Below are positions 27,398-36,658 of a stretch of DNA of 64,000 nt, in pieces. The DNA comes from Ensifer sp. WSM1721 (GTDB lineage: Bacteria > Pseudomonadota > Alphaproteobacteria > Rhizobiales > Rhizobiaceae), in assembly GCF_000513895.2 (NCBI RefSeq), contig NZ_CP165782.1, positions 1,116,001 through 1,180,000 of the forward strand, written 5' to 3'. Both the position numbers and the translations under genes were made by a program. Every line of letters begins with the position of its first letter. The stretch's first letter is position 1. The notes beneath the pieces are model-generated. The model was not told the origin of the DNA, made no database searches, and saw only the letters and a list, made by a program, of their open reading frames with translations.

Positions 27398-27924
27398 GCT
27401 GCCGCCCCCTTGTGCTCACGCAGGACGAACAGCTCGGGCATCCGCGCCGGCTGCATGTGCTTCCGGTACGTTGGCAGCAGGCTTTCGGCGACGGCGACGC
27501 GCGGGACGTCACGGAGGCGGTCGAAGGCGAGGCTCAAATTGACGATCACGATTCCGTCGCGGTCCCAGCGAAGCCAGTCTAGAGGGTTCGCGAAAACGTT
27601 CAGATTGCCGTCAAACGAACAGGTGGATGCGGCACTGATCAAGTCCTCACCAACGGCGAAGCCGCGGCCGTTCCACGTCGCCATCGCGCCGGATCGCGGT
27701 TGCCAGAAAATGCAGTCTTCGGCCTCGGGAAAAACCAAAAAGGGCTCACCATGTGCATGCTCTTCGAAGAGGCCGTCGTCAGCCTTAAAGCCATGGGCGA
27801 GCATCACTATCGGCGGCCGCATCACTGCCGACATGCGGACGCCCTCTGCCAGCAGCCAGCCCACTTGCTGCGGCGTTAGCTTGCGAAATCGGCCGAGATC
27901 GGGATAATTCAGGTGGAAGTTCAT
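27394..27924 (-). CDS. Hypothetical element protein
   Basis: 176 residues; stop and next start overlap (ATGA at 27394-27397), tying it to the primase-helicase gene. It is mixed alpha/beta in character, with LTPQQVGWLLAEGVRM near the N-terminus and several Trp and Asp residues in the middle (NPLDWLRWDRDGIVIVNLSL). No motif identifies a reaction. Its place before the replication gene suggests a partner in replication. Confidence 0.6.
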   Translation of the reverse strand: MNFHLNYPDLGRFRKLTPQQVGWLLAEGVRMSAVMRPPIVMLAHGFKADDGLFEEHAHGEPFLVFPEAEDCIFWQPRSGAMATWNGRGFAVGEDLISAASTCSFDGNLNVFANPLDWLRWDRDGIVIVNLSLAFDRLRDVPRVAVAESLLPTYRKHMQPARMPELFVLREHKGAAA

Positions 27925-27959
27925 CGTCAGCGATCTCCGTTAGGAAACCACCGCCAAAA

Positions 27960-27973
27960 TTGACGTACGTCAA
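27960..27973. promoter_or_regulatory. Perfect 14-bp palindrome, candidate operator
   Basis: TTGACGTACGTCAA lies 36 bp upstream of the reverse-strand gene starting at 27924 and about 70 bp after the AlpA-like gene ends. Position and symmetry suit binding of a repressor dimer controlling the replication genes of the element. Confidence 0.5.
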
Positions 27974-28045
27974 AACTCAGACTAGTCTCTCAAAATCTCC
28001 CCCAGTCGTGATCGAGCCTGGCGCGCGGCAACTTTGGCGGCAGGC

Positions 28046-28321
28046 TCACTCTGCGGCTTCGATGCCGGTCTGTTGCGCGGCGCGGCGATCACACCATGCG
28101 TGCACCTTGGCCTTGCGGAATGGCGCCGCGGCCTGCATGGAATTGCTGGACTTTTCCGGGCGCGGAAAACCCTCATTGTGTATTTTGCGGTGCAGGTCGG
28201 TGCGGTTCCTGACGATCCCTTTGGCGACGAGATCGGCAAAGTAGTAGAACTCGTATTCGAGTTCGCGATCAGGGTGTCGGTTCAGTAGGGCGCTTGTATC
28301 ATGCGGGCGCGTTTTCTCCAC
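28046..28321 (-). CDS. AlpA-like DNA-binding regulator/excisionase
   Basis: 91 residues, GTG start with GGGAGG upstream. The core FADLVAKGIVRNRTDLHRKI, then GFPRPEKSS and KVHAWCDRR, has the layout of MerR-like winged-helix AlpA/excisionase proteins (helix-turn-helix, then a wing with FPxP, then a helix with xxVxxWxxxR). Such proteins control integrase transcription or guide excision. It lies 88 bp before the integrase stop on the same strand, the usual neighbourhood. Confidence 0.75.
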   Translation of the reverse strand: MEKTRPHDTSALLNRHPDRELEYEFYYFADLVAKGIVRNRTDLHRKIHNEGFPRPEKSSNSMQAAAPFRKAKVHAWCDRRAAQQTGIEAAE

Positions 28322-28409
28322 GGCAGGTAGCCTCCCATTGGGGCTCGACTCCTTCCTTTTTAGTCGTCACCAATCGAGCAGAGTTTTCGATATAGGCCGT
28401 TATCGGCCA

Positions 28410-29654
28410 TCATATCGTAGCTGATTCGCGCTCAATGGTAGCCGCTGATTTGCCTTTGAGGATTTTGTCAAGTTCTCTTGCCCATGCTGCAACGGCTTTG
28501 GATTTGTCCTTGGTCAAGGCGCCATGCATGTAATGGCCGCCGACGCCGGGAATGGCATGGTTCAGGACCGCATCAATGATATGCGGGGCAATCCCTTGTT
28601 CTTGCATATGCGTGGACGCGGTTCGGCGTAAGTCGTGGTGCCGCCAGCCGGTGACGCCGGAAAGCTCATCCAATTCGGCTTTCAGTTGGGAAAAGTTGCC
28701 GATGGCGCCGCCCTTTTCGCCAGCGAAGCAAAGCTTGTTCGGTGCGCCCTTTCCAAGCTGATCGAGCGCCAGTTGCGGCAATGCCAGCCAATGTTCGCGG
28801 TTCGATTTGTTTGAATCCTCTTTCTGTTTCCAGCGTCCCCCGAGGATGTCGCCGTACTTCAGTTGGGCGCCTTCGGTCTTGCGCTGGGCCATTACCATCA
28901 GGAAGCGCACCAATCGGCCGTAGGCAGCGCCATTTGCGCTTTCAAACGGGCCGTCGCACGCGGCCCAAATAGCGCGCATTTCGTCGGCCGTCAGAACCCG
29001 CTCGCGCTTCACGAGGCCGGGGCCAACCTTGAGCGTATCCGGAACGAAATTCGTTTCGATATGATCCTCTTGAGCTGCCCATTTCATGATGGTGCCGAGA
29101 TAGCTCATGAAGCGATCTGACATTTGCGGCGCCCGCTTGGCAATTTCATCGCGCACCTTGCGCAGATCGGCTTTCGAGAAATCGCGGGCGGGGAGCTTGA
29201 GATAATCCTTGAGATTGCGGCGCACCGTGCGCATAGCCTCGGGAAGCGTTTTCATGCCTTTAAGCGCTTTCTTGCTGCCGCCGCTCTGCGCCGCAGCGGC
29301 CTTCGCGTTTCTGGCCCTTTCGTATTCGTCGAAAAGTTCTCCGAGCGTCATGCCTCCTTCTTTCGGATGCGGGGGCTTTGCCTCGACAACTGGCACTCCG
29401 GCTTCAACGCGCTCAAGGACAGCACGCGCCTTTTCGCGGGCTTCCTGAAGCCCGAGGCTATCGGATTTGGGCGGAGCATTCGGCACGAAATAGCCAAGCA
29501 GATCGGTTTTCTGTTTCCCGCCTGCGCCGCGATAGCGCACGTACCATGTCCGGCGCTTCTTGCCGATGATGATGAGGAGTCCGGGAACGATATGATCCTG
29601 ATGACGGCCTTCCGGCAGGCTGTCGTTGTTGAGTGCTGCGGCGGTGATTTTCAT
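28410..29654 (-). CDS. int: Tyrosine integrase, P4-type
   Basis: 414 residues. The N-terminal 90 residues form a DUF4102-type arm-binding domain. The catalytic domain carries the Arg box in VMAQRKTEGAQLKYGD, HDLRRT at 340-345 (the His-x-x-Arg motif), a His in VLNHAIPG (about 366) and the nucleophile Tyr in GHYMHG (about 375). All catalytic residues appear intact, unlike several other genes of the element. Its start is about 180 bp from the tRNA-Thr remnant, the attachment site it is expected to have used. Confidence 0.92.
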   Translation of the reverse strand: MKITAAALNNDSLPEGRHQDHIVPGLLIIIGKKRRTWYVRYRGAGGKQKTDLLGYFVPNAPPKSDSLGLQEAREKARAVLERVEAGVPVVEAKPPHPKEGGMTLGELFDEYERARNAKAAAAQSGGSKKALKGMKTLPEAMRTVRRNLKDYLKLPARDFSKADLRKVRDEIAKRAPQMSDRFMSYLGTIMKWAAQEDHIETNFVPDTLKVGPGLVKRERVLTADEMRAIWAACDGPFESANGAAYGRLVRFLMVMAQRKTEGAQLKYGDILGGRWKQKEDSNKSNREHWLALPQLALDQLGKGAPNKLCFAGEKGGAIGNFSQLKAELDELSGVTGWRHHDLRRTASTHMQEQGIAPHIIDAVLNHAIPGVGGHYMHGALTKDKSKAVAAWARELDKILKGKSAATIERESATI

Positions 29655-29702
29655 CTGGTGTTTGCCCCTGAACCCGCTGATTATTGATCACTAGCGCGCC
29701 AA

Positions 29703-29761
29703 ATTTTTGCAAATTTTTGCGCAGTCCCGGTATAACATGATGAAACATGTTGCGCTATACC
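29703..29761. promoter_or_regulatory. Repeats upstream of the integrase (arm-type sites or operator)
   Basis: AAATTTTTGC occurs twice in tandem at 29701-29720. After it, GGTATA and AACATG at 29729-29739 are mirrored by CATGTT and TATACC at 29746-29761. The region is AT-rich and between the integrase start and the attachment core, fitting integrase arm-binding sites overlapping a regulated promoter. Confidence 0.5.
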
Positions 29762-29832
29762 GTTCTATAAAATGCAATGAAATCAAATGCTAGATGGAAT
29801 TTAAGCCGTTGATAAAATGAATATTTGCATTT

Positions 29833-29878
29833 ATTTGTAATCAGTAGGTCGGGAGTTCGAGTCTCTCTGGGGGCACCA
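29833..29878 (+). repeat. Attachment site: 3' part of tRNA-Thr(UGU), truncated
   Basis: From 29834 the sequence gives the anticodon loop TTTGTAA (anticodon TGT at 29836-29838), the 3' anticodon stem TCAGT, the T arm with TTCGAGT, the acceptor strand TGGGGGC, discriminator A and CCA at 29876-29878. The expected 5' anticodon stem ACTGA and everything before it are absent and replaced by AT-rich element DNA. It is therefore a 3' tRNA remnant made by integration with crossover in the anticodon loop, not a working tRNA. Confidence 0.85.
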
Positions 29879-30005
29879 TCAAACCCTTGGCCAGCAAGGT
29901 TTCAGCCGCCGATCGACAGCCGCCTTCGCTGCCCGGCCGCTCCAAATCGCCGTTTGTCCTGCCAATCATCGCGGCAGTGCTGATTTTTTCTGCAACTGGG
30001 CAAAT

Positions 30006-30758
30006 TCAAGCGCTTGCCCAAAACTGAAGCAGTGTTTCTTTCTGTTCCCAAATCATGACCGCTCCGCTTAATGCCATGAAGCCAACAATTGTGCGGAAAT
30101 TCAGCTCGCTCATGCCTTTCAGCATACGCTTGGCGACCCAGTTGGATACCAGGGCTCCAAGTCCGGCAGCAATGCCGAGCAGCAAGAGTTTACCTGTCAG
30201 CGCTCCGAACACCGTATATGCCCCGATCTTGGCGAAGTGCATCGGAAAGGAAATCGCGGTCTTGGTCCCTACCATCCTTTCCCTGGTGATGCCGGCATTG
30301 AGATAGAGCGTGTTCAGGATCGGGCCCATGGCTCCGATCAGGCCGGAGAGGAAGCCGACGACAAGCTCTGCCGGGAAGAACCACCACGTCGCCACGGCAA
30401 AGGTCCTTTCCCGCCGGGCAAATCCGTACTGGAATATCGTGGAGATCAGGAACAGGCCGATAAATATCTGAAGCCATTCCGCCGAGGTGGTGGAGAACGC
30501 CGCCGCACCGAGGATGCCGCCGATGGCCGCACCGGGGAGACCCCAGGCAACGACGCGCCATTCGATATCCTGGAAAAATACCAAAGCGCGTCCGCCTCCC
30601 GCGATGAGGGTGGCGACTGCGGCCACGGGGGCGACGGCTTGGGCACCGGCGATGAAGCCGATGAGCGGTACGAGGAGCACGGCTCCACCTCCGCCGCCAA
30701 TCGTCGAAACGATCCAGGCGATGAATCCCGAGGCGGCGAGGAGCAGATAGTCCATCAT
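30006..30758 (-). CDS. TauE/SafE-family sulfite/anion exporter
   Basis: 250 residues with about eight membrane segments and the family's two related halves: GFIAWIVSTIGGGGGAVLLV near the N-terminus and ELVVGFLSGLIGAMGPILN in the middle. Family members export sulfite, sulfoacetate or related anions, or are simply uncharacterised permeases. It is the first gene to the right of the attachment site and is read toward it. The start could be the second Met (30755). No sulfur metabolism gene adjoins it, so the substrate is open. Confidence 0.88.
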   Translation of the reverse strand: MMDYLLLAASGFIAWIVSTIGGGGGAVLLVPLIGFIAGAQAVAPVAAVATLIAGGGRALVFFQDIEWRVVAWGLPGAAIGGILGAAAFSTTSAEWLQIFIGLFLISTIFQYGFARRERTFAVATWWFFPAELVVGFLSGLIGAMGPILNTLYLNAGITRERMVGTKTAISFPMHFAKIGAYTVFGALTGKLLLLGIAAGLGALVSNWVAKRMLKGMSELNFRTIVGFMALSGAVMIWEQKETLLQFWASA

Positions 30759-30845
30759 ATTGAATTGCCCTCAACGAGCCCCGATCAGCATCCGCCGATT
30801 CGCGGCGATGACCACGGCCCACTCGAACAGGCGCAGACGACCGGG

Positions 30846-32045
30846 CTAACGCTCCACGATAGCGACCCCGTCCTTGATCCGGTCACTCGGATAGAGGATA
30901 GCCCGGTCGCCAGGCTCGAGTCCTTCCCGGATTTCGACCGCGAGGCTGTTTCGCTGGCCGACGGCAACCCGGCGCAAACGCGCCAGTCCGTCTGCTGCGA
31001 TAAACACGGCCCAATCGTCGCCTTGCCGGAACAAAGCGCCAAGCGGCAGCTTGAGGACCTCACCTTCGAACAGGATGACTTGCACGTCGACTCGATAACC
31101 ATGTCCGAGCGTACGCCAACGTTGCGGTGGTTCGGCAAAGTCCAGGATGACGTCGACCCGCTGCTCCTCGATTCCGAGCGCCGACACCTCGGTTTGCCCG
31201 AACGGCTCGATTCGACGAACGACGGCATTGAGGTCTTCGCCACCCCAGCCGGTGATGATCGCTCGCTGACCTGGGGTTATGCGCACGGCGTCCTCCGAGA
31301 GGAAGTTGACGACGATCTCCAGATCCGCAGGGTCACCGATGTCGAGCAGCGGCGTACCAGCTTCGACCACGCCTTCACTGCGGCGCATGACCTGCAGCAC
31401 CACGCCGCTCACCGGCGCGGTTACCGGCATGCATTCGCAGTCTTCACGAAGGCTCCGGATCTCCTGCCGCGACAGGAGCCGTGACCGGGCTTGGTGAAGC
31501 TCGTGTTCTCGTACCTTCAGGGCGGCTTCGGCCGTAGCCAGATTGGCCTGCGCGACATGGTATGCACGCTCCGCATCCTCCAGGGTGCGCTGCGAGATTG
31601 CCCTGCGCTCGATCAACTGTCGGGCGCGGGCGAGCTCTCCTTCGGCAAAGGTCAAGTCGGCTTTGGCCTTGTTGAGTTCGGCAGCGGCGAGCTTGTGGGC
31701 CGCGCGTGCCGCCTCGACTGCCGCCTGCAGCTCCGCCTCGGTCCTCACGTCCAGAAAGGCCGGCGGCGCGGGTTCGATTTGCGCCAGTTGCGTCTCCCCC
31801 GCCTTGACGACGTCGCCCACCTCGGCGGCGATACGCTGCAACTGTCCGCGCAACGGCGCATGAAGCGTATAGACGTCGCGCACCCGCGTTTCGCCCTCCT
31901 CGTCGAGGGTGACGCGCAGCAAGCCGGTCTCGGCCACGGCCAGATCGACCTGAATCGGCTGCGGCCGCAATGCATAGGCGATCCCCGCCGCGAGCAGCGC
32001 GAGCAGGCTGCCCCAGATTGCCAACCTGCGCTTCACGACACTCAC
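30846..32045 (-). CDS. HlyD-type periplasmic adaptor of an ABC exporter
   Basis: 399 residues. An N-terminal membrane anchor (about residues 8-26) is followed by a lipoyl-like segment (TLHAPLRGQLQRIAAEVGDV), a long alpha hairpin rich in Ala, Glu and Arg, and the second half (PVTAPVSGVVLQVMRRSEGV) with a beta-barrel. It is the third gene of an operon with the permease (3 bp away) and ATPase upstream, so it probably links the inner membrane pump to an outer membrane channel encoded elsewhere. GTG start. Confidence 0.9.
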   Translation of the reverse strand: MSVVKRRLAIWGSLLALLAAGIAYALRPQPIQVDLAVAETGLLRVTLDEEGETRVRDVYTLHAPLRGQLQRIAAEVGDVVKAGETQLAQIEPAPPAFLDVRTEAELQAAVEAARAAHKLAAAELNKAKADLTFAEGELARARQLIERRAISQRTLEDAERAYHVAQANLATAEAALKVREHELHQARSRLLSRQEIRSLREDCECMPVTAPVSGVVLQVMRRSEGVVEAGTPLLDIGDPADLEIVVNFLSEDAVRITPGQRAIITGWGGEDLNAVVRRIEPFGQTEVSALGIEEQRVDVILDFAEPPQRWRTLGHGYRVDVQVILFEGEVLKLPLGALFRQGDDWAVFIAADGLARLRRVAVGQRNSLAVEIREGLEPGDRAILYPSDRIKDGVAIVER

Positions 32046-32048
32046 AGG

Positions 32049-34421
32049 CTACTCCCTTGTCTTCAGCACCGCGATCAGGTCCAGCCGATCGAGCCGCCGG
32101 AGCACGACCGCAGCGCAGACCAGCGTCGCCGCAAGTGCGATCAGCGCCGCCTTGCCGTAGGTTGCGTCCCGCAGCACGAGCGGCACGCGGTAGAGTTCTG
32201 TCTCGAAGGCGCTCGTCATGTACCACGCGAGGCCGTAGCCGATCGCCGCGCCCAGCGGGATCGCGACCCACGTCAGAATACCGACCTCGCCAAGCAGGAT
32301 GTAGGAGATCTCCCAACGACTGAAGCCGAGAACGCGAAGCGTCGCGAGCTCGCGAGCTCGTTCGGAAAGGGCAATCCGGATCGAATTATAGGTGACACCG
32401 ACGGAAAGCGTCATGGAGAAGGCGACGAAGAAGCCGATGAAGATGAAGATGGTTTCGCCCATGGTCTTGTAGAAGGTGTCGATCGCGGCCTGCCGGAAGA
32501 GTACGGCGGCGACGTTGGGAATGTCCTTGAGTTTTGCCAATAAGCTCGCGCGGCTCGGAGAATCGACGAGGATATGCAGTCCGCTCACGACGCGACCGTC
32601 ACCTGCTATCCGGTTCAGCGCGCCCATCTCCATGTAGGCGGGCGTGCCGAGATAGGTTTCGAAGACCTGAGCTACCGGAAGGCTCAATCGCGCCTGGCGC
32701 CCTTCCAGGAGTTCGACGCCCACGGTATCGCCTGCGCTCACGTGAAGCAGCTCCGCGAGCTTGCGTGAAAGCATGAGGCCGCCGGGGGGAACGTCGATGC
32801 GTCCGCGCTCGACGTCGAACACGGGACTGAGGATTGCGCCGGGCGGAACGCCGATTATGCCCTGTCTCTCGACAAGGTGCCCGTGGCTGATCCGCGCCGA
32901 GGCATGGCGATAGGGCTCTGCCGCCAGGACGCCGGGTAGACGCTCGAAGTCTCCGATCGTGTGAATGGGCTGCAGGTCGTTGAATGCAACGGTCGCGTCC
33001 TGATGCTGCCCGCGCTCGAACACGGTGTCGGCGAGGGAGTCGATCGCGTCCACCCACTGCAGCGCCATGATCAGCACGGCGATGGACATTGCGAGACCGA
33101 GGCTGGCGAGGAAAGCCCTGACCGGCCATCGGACGATGCGTCTTACGATCATGCGCGACGGTTCGTCCAGCGCGCCGGCAAGCGCCGTTCGAGAAGCCCA
33201 GGTGCGCCGATAGATCGGCGGGGAAGGTGGGAGCATCGCTTCCGCAGGCGGAAGCCGGACCGCGCGGCGCACCGCGGCGAGGCTGCCGGCGAGCGCCGCC
33301 CCGAGGCTGATTGCGCCGGCAATCACGAAACCGGCAGGGCCGGGGCGATAGAGCAGGAAGGGAAAGCGGTAGAATTTCGTGTAGAGTTCGGTGTTCCAGT
33401 GGCCGAGCCAGGCGCCGAGCAGCGAACCGATCAGGATGCCGATCGTGCCGATGACGAGGACCATCTTGGCGTAATGCCAGCCGATCGCCAGATTGCCGTA
33501 ACCGAAGGCCTTCAGAAGGCCGATCTCGCGCCGCTCCGTCTCGATCAGCCGTGCCATTACCATGTTGGTCAGGAAGGCGGCGACCGCCAGAAAGATCGCC
33601 GGCATGATCCGCGACATGTTCTTTTGCTGGGCGATCTCGCTTTCCAGAAACCAGTTCGAGGTCTGGTCGGCGCGACCGTAGGCACCGATGCCACCGAAGG
33701 GGGCAAGCAGGCCGTCGAGCCGGCGGATACCGTCTTTTTCGTCGGCGCCGGGCAGGAGGCTGAGCGTGACGCTGTTGAAGGAAGCCTTTAGGTCGAAGGC
33801 GGCCGCCAGCGCATCGTGCCCCATCCACAGGACGCCGAAACGCTCGTCGTCCGGCATGAGGCCGCCGGGCGCGATCGCGTAGACGAATTCGGGGCTGAGG
33901 GCGGTGCCGACGACCTGCAAAGTGCGTTTGCGCCCCCTCAATACCGCGTCGAAACTGTCGCCGGGCTTCAATTCGTGAGCCTCGGCGAAAGGCTCACTGA
34001 CGACCACCTCATCGGGCCGGGTCGGGTCGGTCAAGCGTCCGGATCTGATCACCAATGCATTCAGAAGCTCAGGACCCCGTTCGGGCAGCGACAGCAATTG
34101 GGCAACGACCGGCTCGGCAAAGCCGGGCATGTCAAGAATGGCGCCTTCTACGATGCGCGTTTCCGCGAGGCGCACACCCGGGATATCCGCAATGTCGCGG
34201 CCAAGATGTTCGGGCGCACGCTTTGCCTGGGCAAACACATCGGCAAAGCGCGTCCGCTCGTAATAGGCGGCCGTCGTCTCCTCGAGCGCCTCGATCGTCG
34301 TCAGTGCCATGATGAGCAGGGCCGTACCGGACGCGATCACCAAAGCGATGGCGAGAACCTGGGCCTTCAGCCTCCAGAGTTCACGAACGAGCTTTCGATC
34401 GAGACTGCTCATCATGCTCAC
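32049..34421 (-). CDS. FtsX-like ABC transporter permease
   Basis: 790 residues. One membrane helix at the N-terminus is followed by a large periplasmic domain, then two FtsX-type membrane blocks (around residues 265-400 and 660-790, the latter with [20 protein letters not shown] and the LRVLGFS motif) separated by a second periplasmic domain after an additional helix near residue 430. This is the MacB/LolC-type mechanotransmission architecture in a fused, two-block form. The GTG at 34421 overlaps the stop of the ATPase gene; ATGs at 34415 and 34412 are alternatives. Substrate unknown. Confidence 0.9.
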   Translation of the reverse strand: MSMMSSLDRKLVRELWRLKAQVLAIALVIASGTALLIMALTTIEALEETTAAYYERTRFADVFAQAKRAPEHLGRDIADIPGVRLAETRIVEGAILDMPGFAEPVVAQLLSLPERGPELLNALVIRSGRLTDPTRPDEVVVSEPFAEAHELKPGDSFDAVLRGRKRTLQVVGTALSPEFVYAIAPGGLMPDDERFGVLWMGHDALAAAFDLKASFNSVTLSLLPGADEKDGIRRLDGLLAPFGGIGAYGRADQTSNWFLESEIAQQKNMSRIMPAIFLAVAAFLTNMVMARLIETERREIGLLKAFGYGNLAIGWHYAKMVLVIGTIGILIGSLLGAWLGHWNTELYTKFYRFPFLLYRPGPAGFVIAGAISLGAALAGSLAAVRRAVRLPPAEAMLPPSPPIYRRTWASRTALAGALDEPSRMIVRRIVRWPVRAFLASLGLAMSIAVLIMALQWVDAIDSLADTVFERGQHQDATVAFNDLQPIHTIGDFERLPGVLAAEPYRHASARISHGHLVERQGIIGVPPGAILSPVFDVERGRIDVPPGGLMLSRKLAELLHVSAGDTVGVELLEGRQARLSLPVAQVFETYLGTPAYMEMGALNRIAGDGRVVSGLHILVDSPSRASLLAKLKDIPNVAAVLFRQAAIDTFYKTMGETIFIFIGFFVAFSMTLSVGVTYNSIRIALSERARELATLRVLGFSRWEISYILLGEVGILTWVAIPLGAAIGYGLAWYMTSAFETELYRVPLVLRDATYGKAALIALAATLVCAAVVLRRLDRLDLIAVLKTRE

Positions 34422-35137
34422 CAGGCGAGTTCGCCCGGGGCGCGCTGAACGGCGTTTTTCCGCCTTTCGACGATGCGCCCATCGGCAAAGTAGAGCACGC
34501 GATTGGCAATCTCGGCAATGACGGCGTTGTGGGTGATGAGCGCAGTGGTGGTCCCAAGTTCCCGATTGATCTTGAGGATTGCCTCGAGCACCAGGATTCC
34601 CGTCTTGCTGTCGAGTGCGCCCGTTGGCTCGTCGCAGAGAAGCAGCTCGGGACGCTTGGCGATTGCGCGGGCGATGGCGACGCGCTGCTGTTCGCCGCCG
34701 GAAAGTTGCGCCGGGAAGTGATCGAGCCTGTCGCCGAGGCCGACGATCGAAAGCGCCTCAACCGGTGACATCGGATTTCCGGCGATCTCCGTCACGAGGG
34801 AGACGTTTTCGCGGGCCGTCAGGCTCGAAATGAGATTGTAGAACTGGAAGACGAAGCCGACGTGATTGCGGCGGTAGAGATTGAGCGCGCGTTCACTGCC
34901 CATGGAGAGGGGCTGGCCGCGAAACTTGACCGTTCCGCGGGTGGGCGTATCGAGGCCGCCGAGGATGTTGAGCAAGGTCGATTTGCCACTCCCCGAGGGC
35001 CCCAACAGAACCACCAGTTCGCCCTCGCGAAGGTCCACGTCCACCCCGCGCAGCGCGTGAACCTCTACCGCGCCCATCCGATAGATCTTGGTGAGCTCGC
35101 GCGCCTCAAGGGCAATGGCCGACGCCTCGTTCTCCAC
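34418..35137 (-). CDS. ABC transporter ATP-binding protein (MacB/LolD type)
   Basis: 239 residues from the GTG at 35137, which has GAGGAG upstream; longer in-frame starts (ATG 35209 and beyond) add a segment without family character. Walker [10 protein letters not shown], the Q-loop in FVFQFYNL, the signature [14 protein letters not shown], Walker [13 protein letters not shown] and the switch His in ALITHN are intact. With the FtsX-like permease and HlyD-type adaptor it forms an export complex of the MacAB/DevBCA class. Confidence 0.93.
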   Translation of the reverse strand: MENEASAIALEARELTKIYRMGAVEVHALRGVDVDLREGELVVLLGPSGSGKSTLLNILGGLDTPTRGTVKFRGQPLSMGSERALNLYRRNHVGFVFQFYNLISSLTARENVSLVTEIAGNPMSPVEALSIVGLGDRLDHFPAQLSGGEQQRVAIARAIAKRPELLLCDEPTGALDSKTGILVLEAILKINRELGTTTALITHNAVIAEIANRVLYFADGRIVERRKNAVQRAPGELAW

Positions 35138-35354
35138 TACAAGCTCCTCGGAATGCCGATGTGCCGTTGTGTTGCTGTGAAGAGTGAACTTTAGCAGATC
35201 CTTCGCCATTCGGCGGTGACTGATGCGCTCTGCGGCTGAGAACGCGTGGGGCACCAGCGCCCGGTGTCGTGCACCTCAGTAGCTTCGATCGGCATTAGAG
35301 GCTTCCCGTCCGCAAACGGGTCGAAGTATTGCGGACAGGAAGGCGGGAGACGGT

Positions 35355-35505
35355 TCAAGCGGCGGCCTTGAACTGAATCTTGCGCTCGCTCCGCTGCGCT
35401 TCCGGGGTCTTCGGCAGGGTTACGGTGAGAACGCCTTCGAGAAATTAGCGGCGATCTGATCGGCATCGACGCCATCGGGCATTCGGGACGTCCGCTGGAA
35501 CATCA
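35355..35505 (-). pseudogene. C-terminal remnant of a small heat-shock protein (Hsp20/IbpA)
   Basis: Reading toward the stop at 35355, one frame gives PDGVDADQIAANFS and another gives EGVLTVTLPKTPEAQRSERK followed by IQFKAAA. Together they match the end of the Hsp20 alpha-crystallin domain (LPDGVDxxxIxAxxxxGVLTVTLPK). The frame changes at about 35440 and the N-terminal two thirds are missing, replaced by the LysR gene end. About 365 bp between the ATPase start and the LysR stop contain nothing else I recognise. Confidence 0.7.
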
Positions 35506-36444
35506 AATATCGAACGAGGTCGCGGGCTTCGTTTCCACGTCGCGGCAGCGTTCCATGGCCTTGATAAGGTTCTCCGCCAGATAGTCGATCAGAGCGCGCG
35601 TCGCCGGCAGCAGGCCGTGGCGTGAGGGGAAGACGAGGTGCACCACGACGTTGCCGGAGGTCCATTCCGGCAAGACCGGGACGAGCACGCCCGTGCGGAA
35701 GGCGCGTTCGCAGATGTGGTCGGGCAGCAGGACTATCCCCATGCCTTCGATCGCGGCACGCTCGAGAATGAGAAAATCGCTGCAGCCGATGACCGGCCGG
35801 TGTGCGATCTCGATAGTCCCCCCGGTGGCATGCACGAGCCGCCACACATCCGTCGTCTGCTGCTCGTTCATCGAAAGCGTCGGCATCTGCGAGAGATTGT
35901 CGGTCGTGATATCGCCAAGGCGGGCGAGAAGTGTCGGGCTTGCCGCAAGGCGCTGGCGCACTTCGCCGAATTTGCGCACGATCAACTGGTTGTCGGTGTC
36001 GAGCTGATCGCGTGCGCGCAGCGCCACGTCGATTCGCTCTTCGATCAAGTCGATGCGCCGGTTGGTGGCGGTTATCAGCAATCGGACGCCGGGATATCTG
36101 CGGTGGAAGGCGGGCAGGATATCAGCGATCATCGGCGTGAAGCCGATGGGGCAGGCGAGGCGCACGATCCCACTCGGCTCAGCGCGTACCGCCGCGACCT
36201 CCGCTTCCGCCGCCTTGACCCCGTCCAGGAGGCCCTGGGCGTGTTCGTAGAAGACGCGCCCGATCTCCGTCATCCGCAGTTTGCGCGTCGAGCGCTCGAG
36301 AAGCCGCACGCCCAATTGTTCCTCCAGGCGCGCCACATGTTTGCTGAGTTTGGACTTCGGCATGTTCAGGTCGCGCGCGGCAGCACTGAAACCGTTGTTT
36401 TTCACGACGGCGGCATAGAGAGCGATATCGTTCAGGTCCTGCAT
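35503..36444 (-). CDS. LysR-family transcription regulator
   Basis: 313 residues from ATG 36444, preceded at the right distance by GGAGG. The N-terminal winged helix-turn-helix (YAAVVKNNGFSAAARDLNMP, then SKLSKHVARLEEQLGVRLLE) is typical, followed by a two-lobed effector-binding domain. It is divergent from the azoreductase gene with a 214-bp space, the classic arrangement for a LysR activator of the neighbouring gene, and is likely to respond to quinones or electrophiles. The effector is not deducible. The C-terminal end runs into the Hsp20 relic. Confidence 0.9.
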   Translation of the reverse strand: MQDLNDIALYAAVVKNNGFSAAARDLNMPKSKLSKHVARLEEQLGVRLLERSTRKLRMTEIGRVFYEHAQGLLDGVKAAEAEVAAVRAEPSGIVRLACPIGFTPMIADILPAFHRRYPGVRLLITATNRRIDLIEERIDVALRARDQLDTDNQLIVRKFGEVRQRLAASPTLLARLGDITTDNLSQMPTLSMNEQQTTDVWRLVHATGGTIEIAHRPVIGCSDFLILERAAIEGMGIVLLPDHICERAFRTGVLVPVLPEWTSGNVVVHLVFPSRHGLLPATRALIDYLAENLIKAMERCRDVETKPATSFDI

Positions 36445-36658
36445 TCGTGCCTCCATCAAAGACAATACAGAAGATACAAGCGGCTTTCCGTGCGCATCCT
36501 GCATATCAAGCCGTGGAGCCCATGCGAAATCACTGCGTCGCCGGCGTCGCGTGGGATTGTTTCCATCAGGAAACAGAATGTCAAACATCTGCGTACTTAT
36601 CGCGCGATTGTTTTCAAATCATATGTTTTGCACCGCAACGCAAATAAAGGTGCTTCCC

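Larger units (their letters stand above)
23549..29878. mobile_element. Degraded integrative (satellite-like) element in tRNA-Thr
   Basis: A reverse-strand set of integrase, AlpA-like regulator, hypothetical protein, primase-helicase, J-domain protein and small genes, bounded on the right by a tRNA-Thr 3' remnant. No capsid, tail, terminase, conjugation or toxin genes are visible, so it looks like a small integrative or satellite element rather than a full prophage. Several genes are frameshifted. The left boundary is not marked by a repeat of the tRNA sequence; 23549 is only where recognisable element genes end, and the real unit may extend further left, possibly beyond base 1. Confidence 0.65.

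Noticed and set aside
29833..29878. Functional tRNA-Thr
   Set aside because: The 5' half including D arm and 5' anticodon stem is absent, so it cannot fold as a tRNA.
30237..31484. 415-codon forward frame across the TauE and HlyD genes
   Set aside because: Overlaps two solid reverse-strand genes; composition is polar and repetitive without a fold signature.
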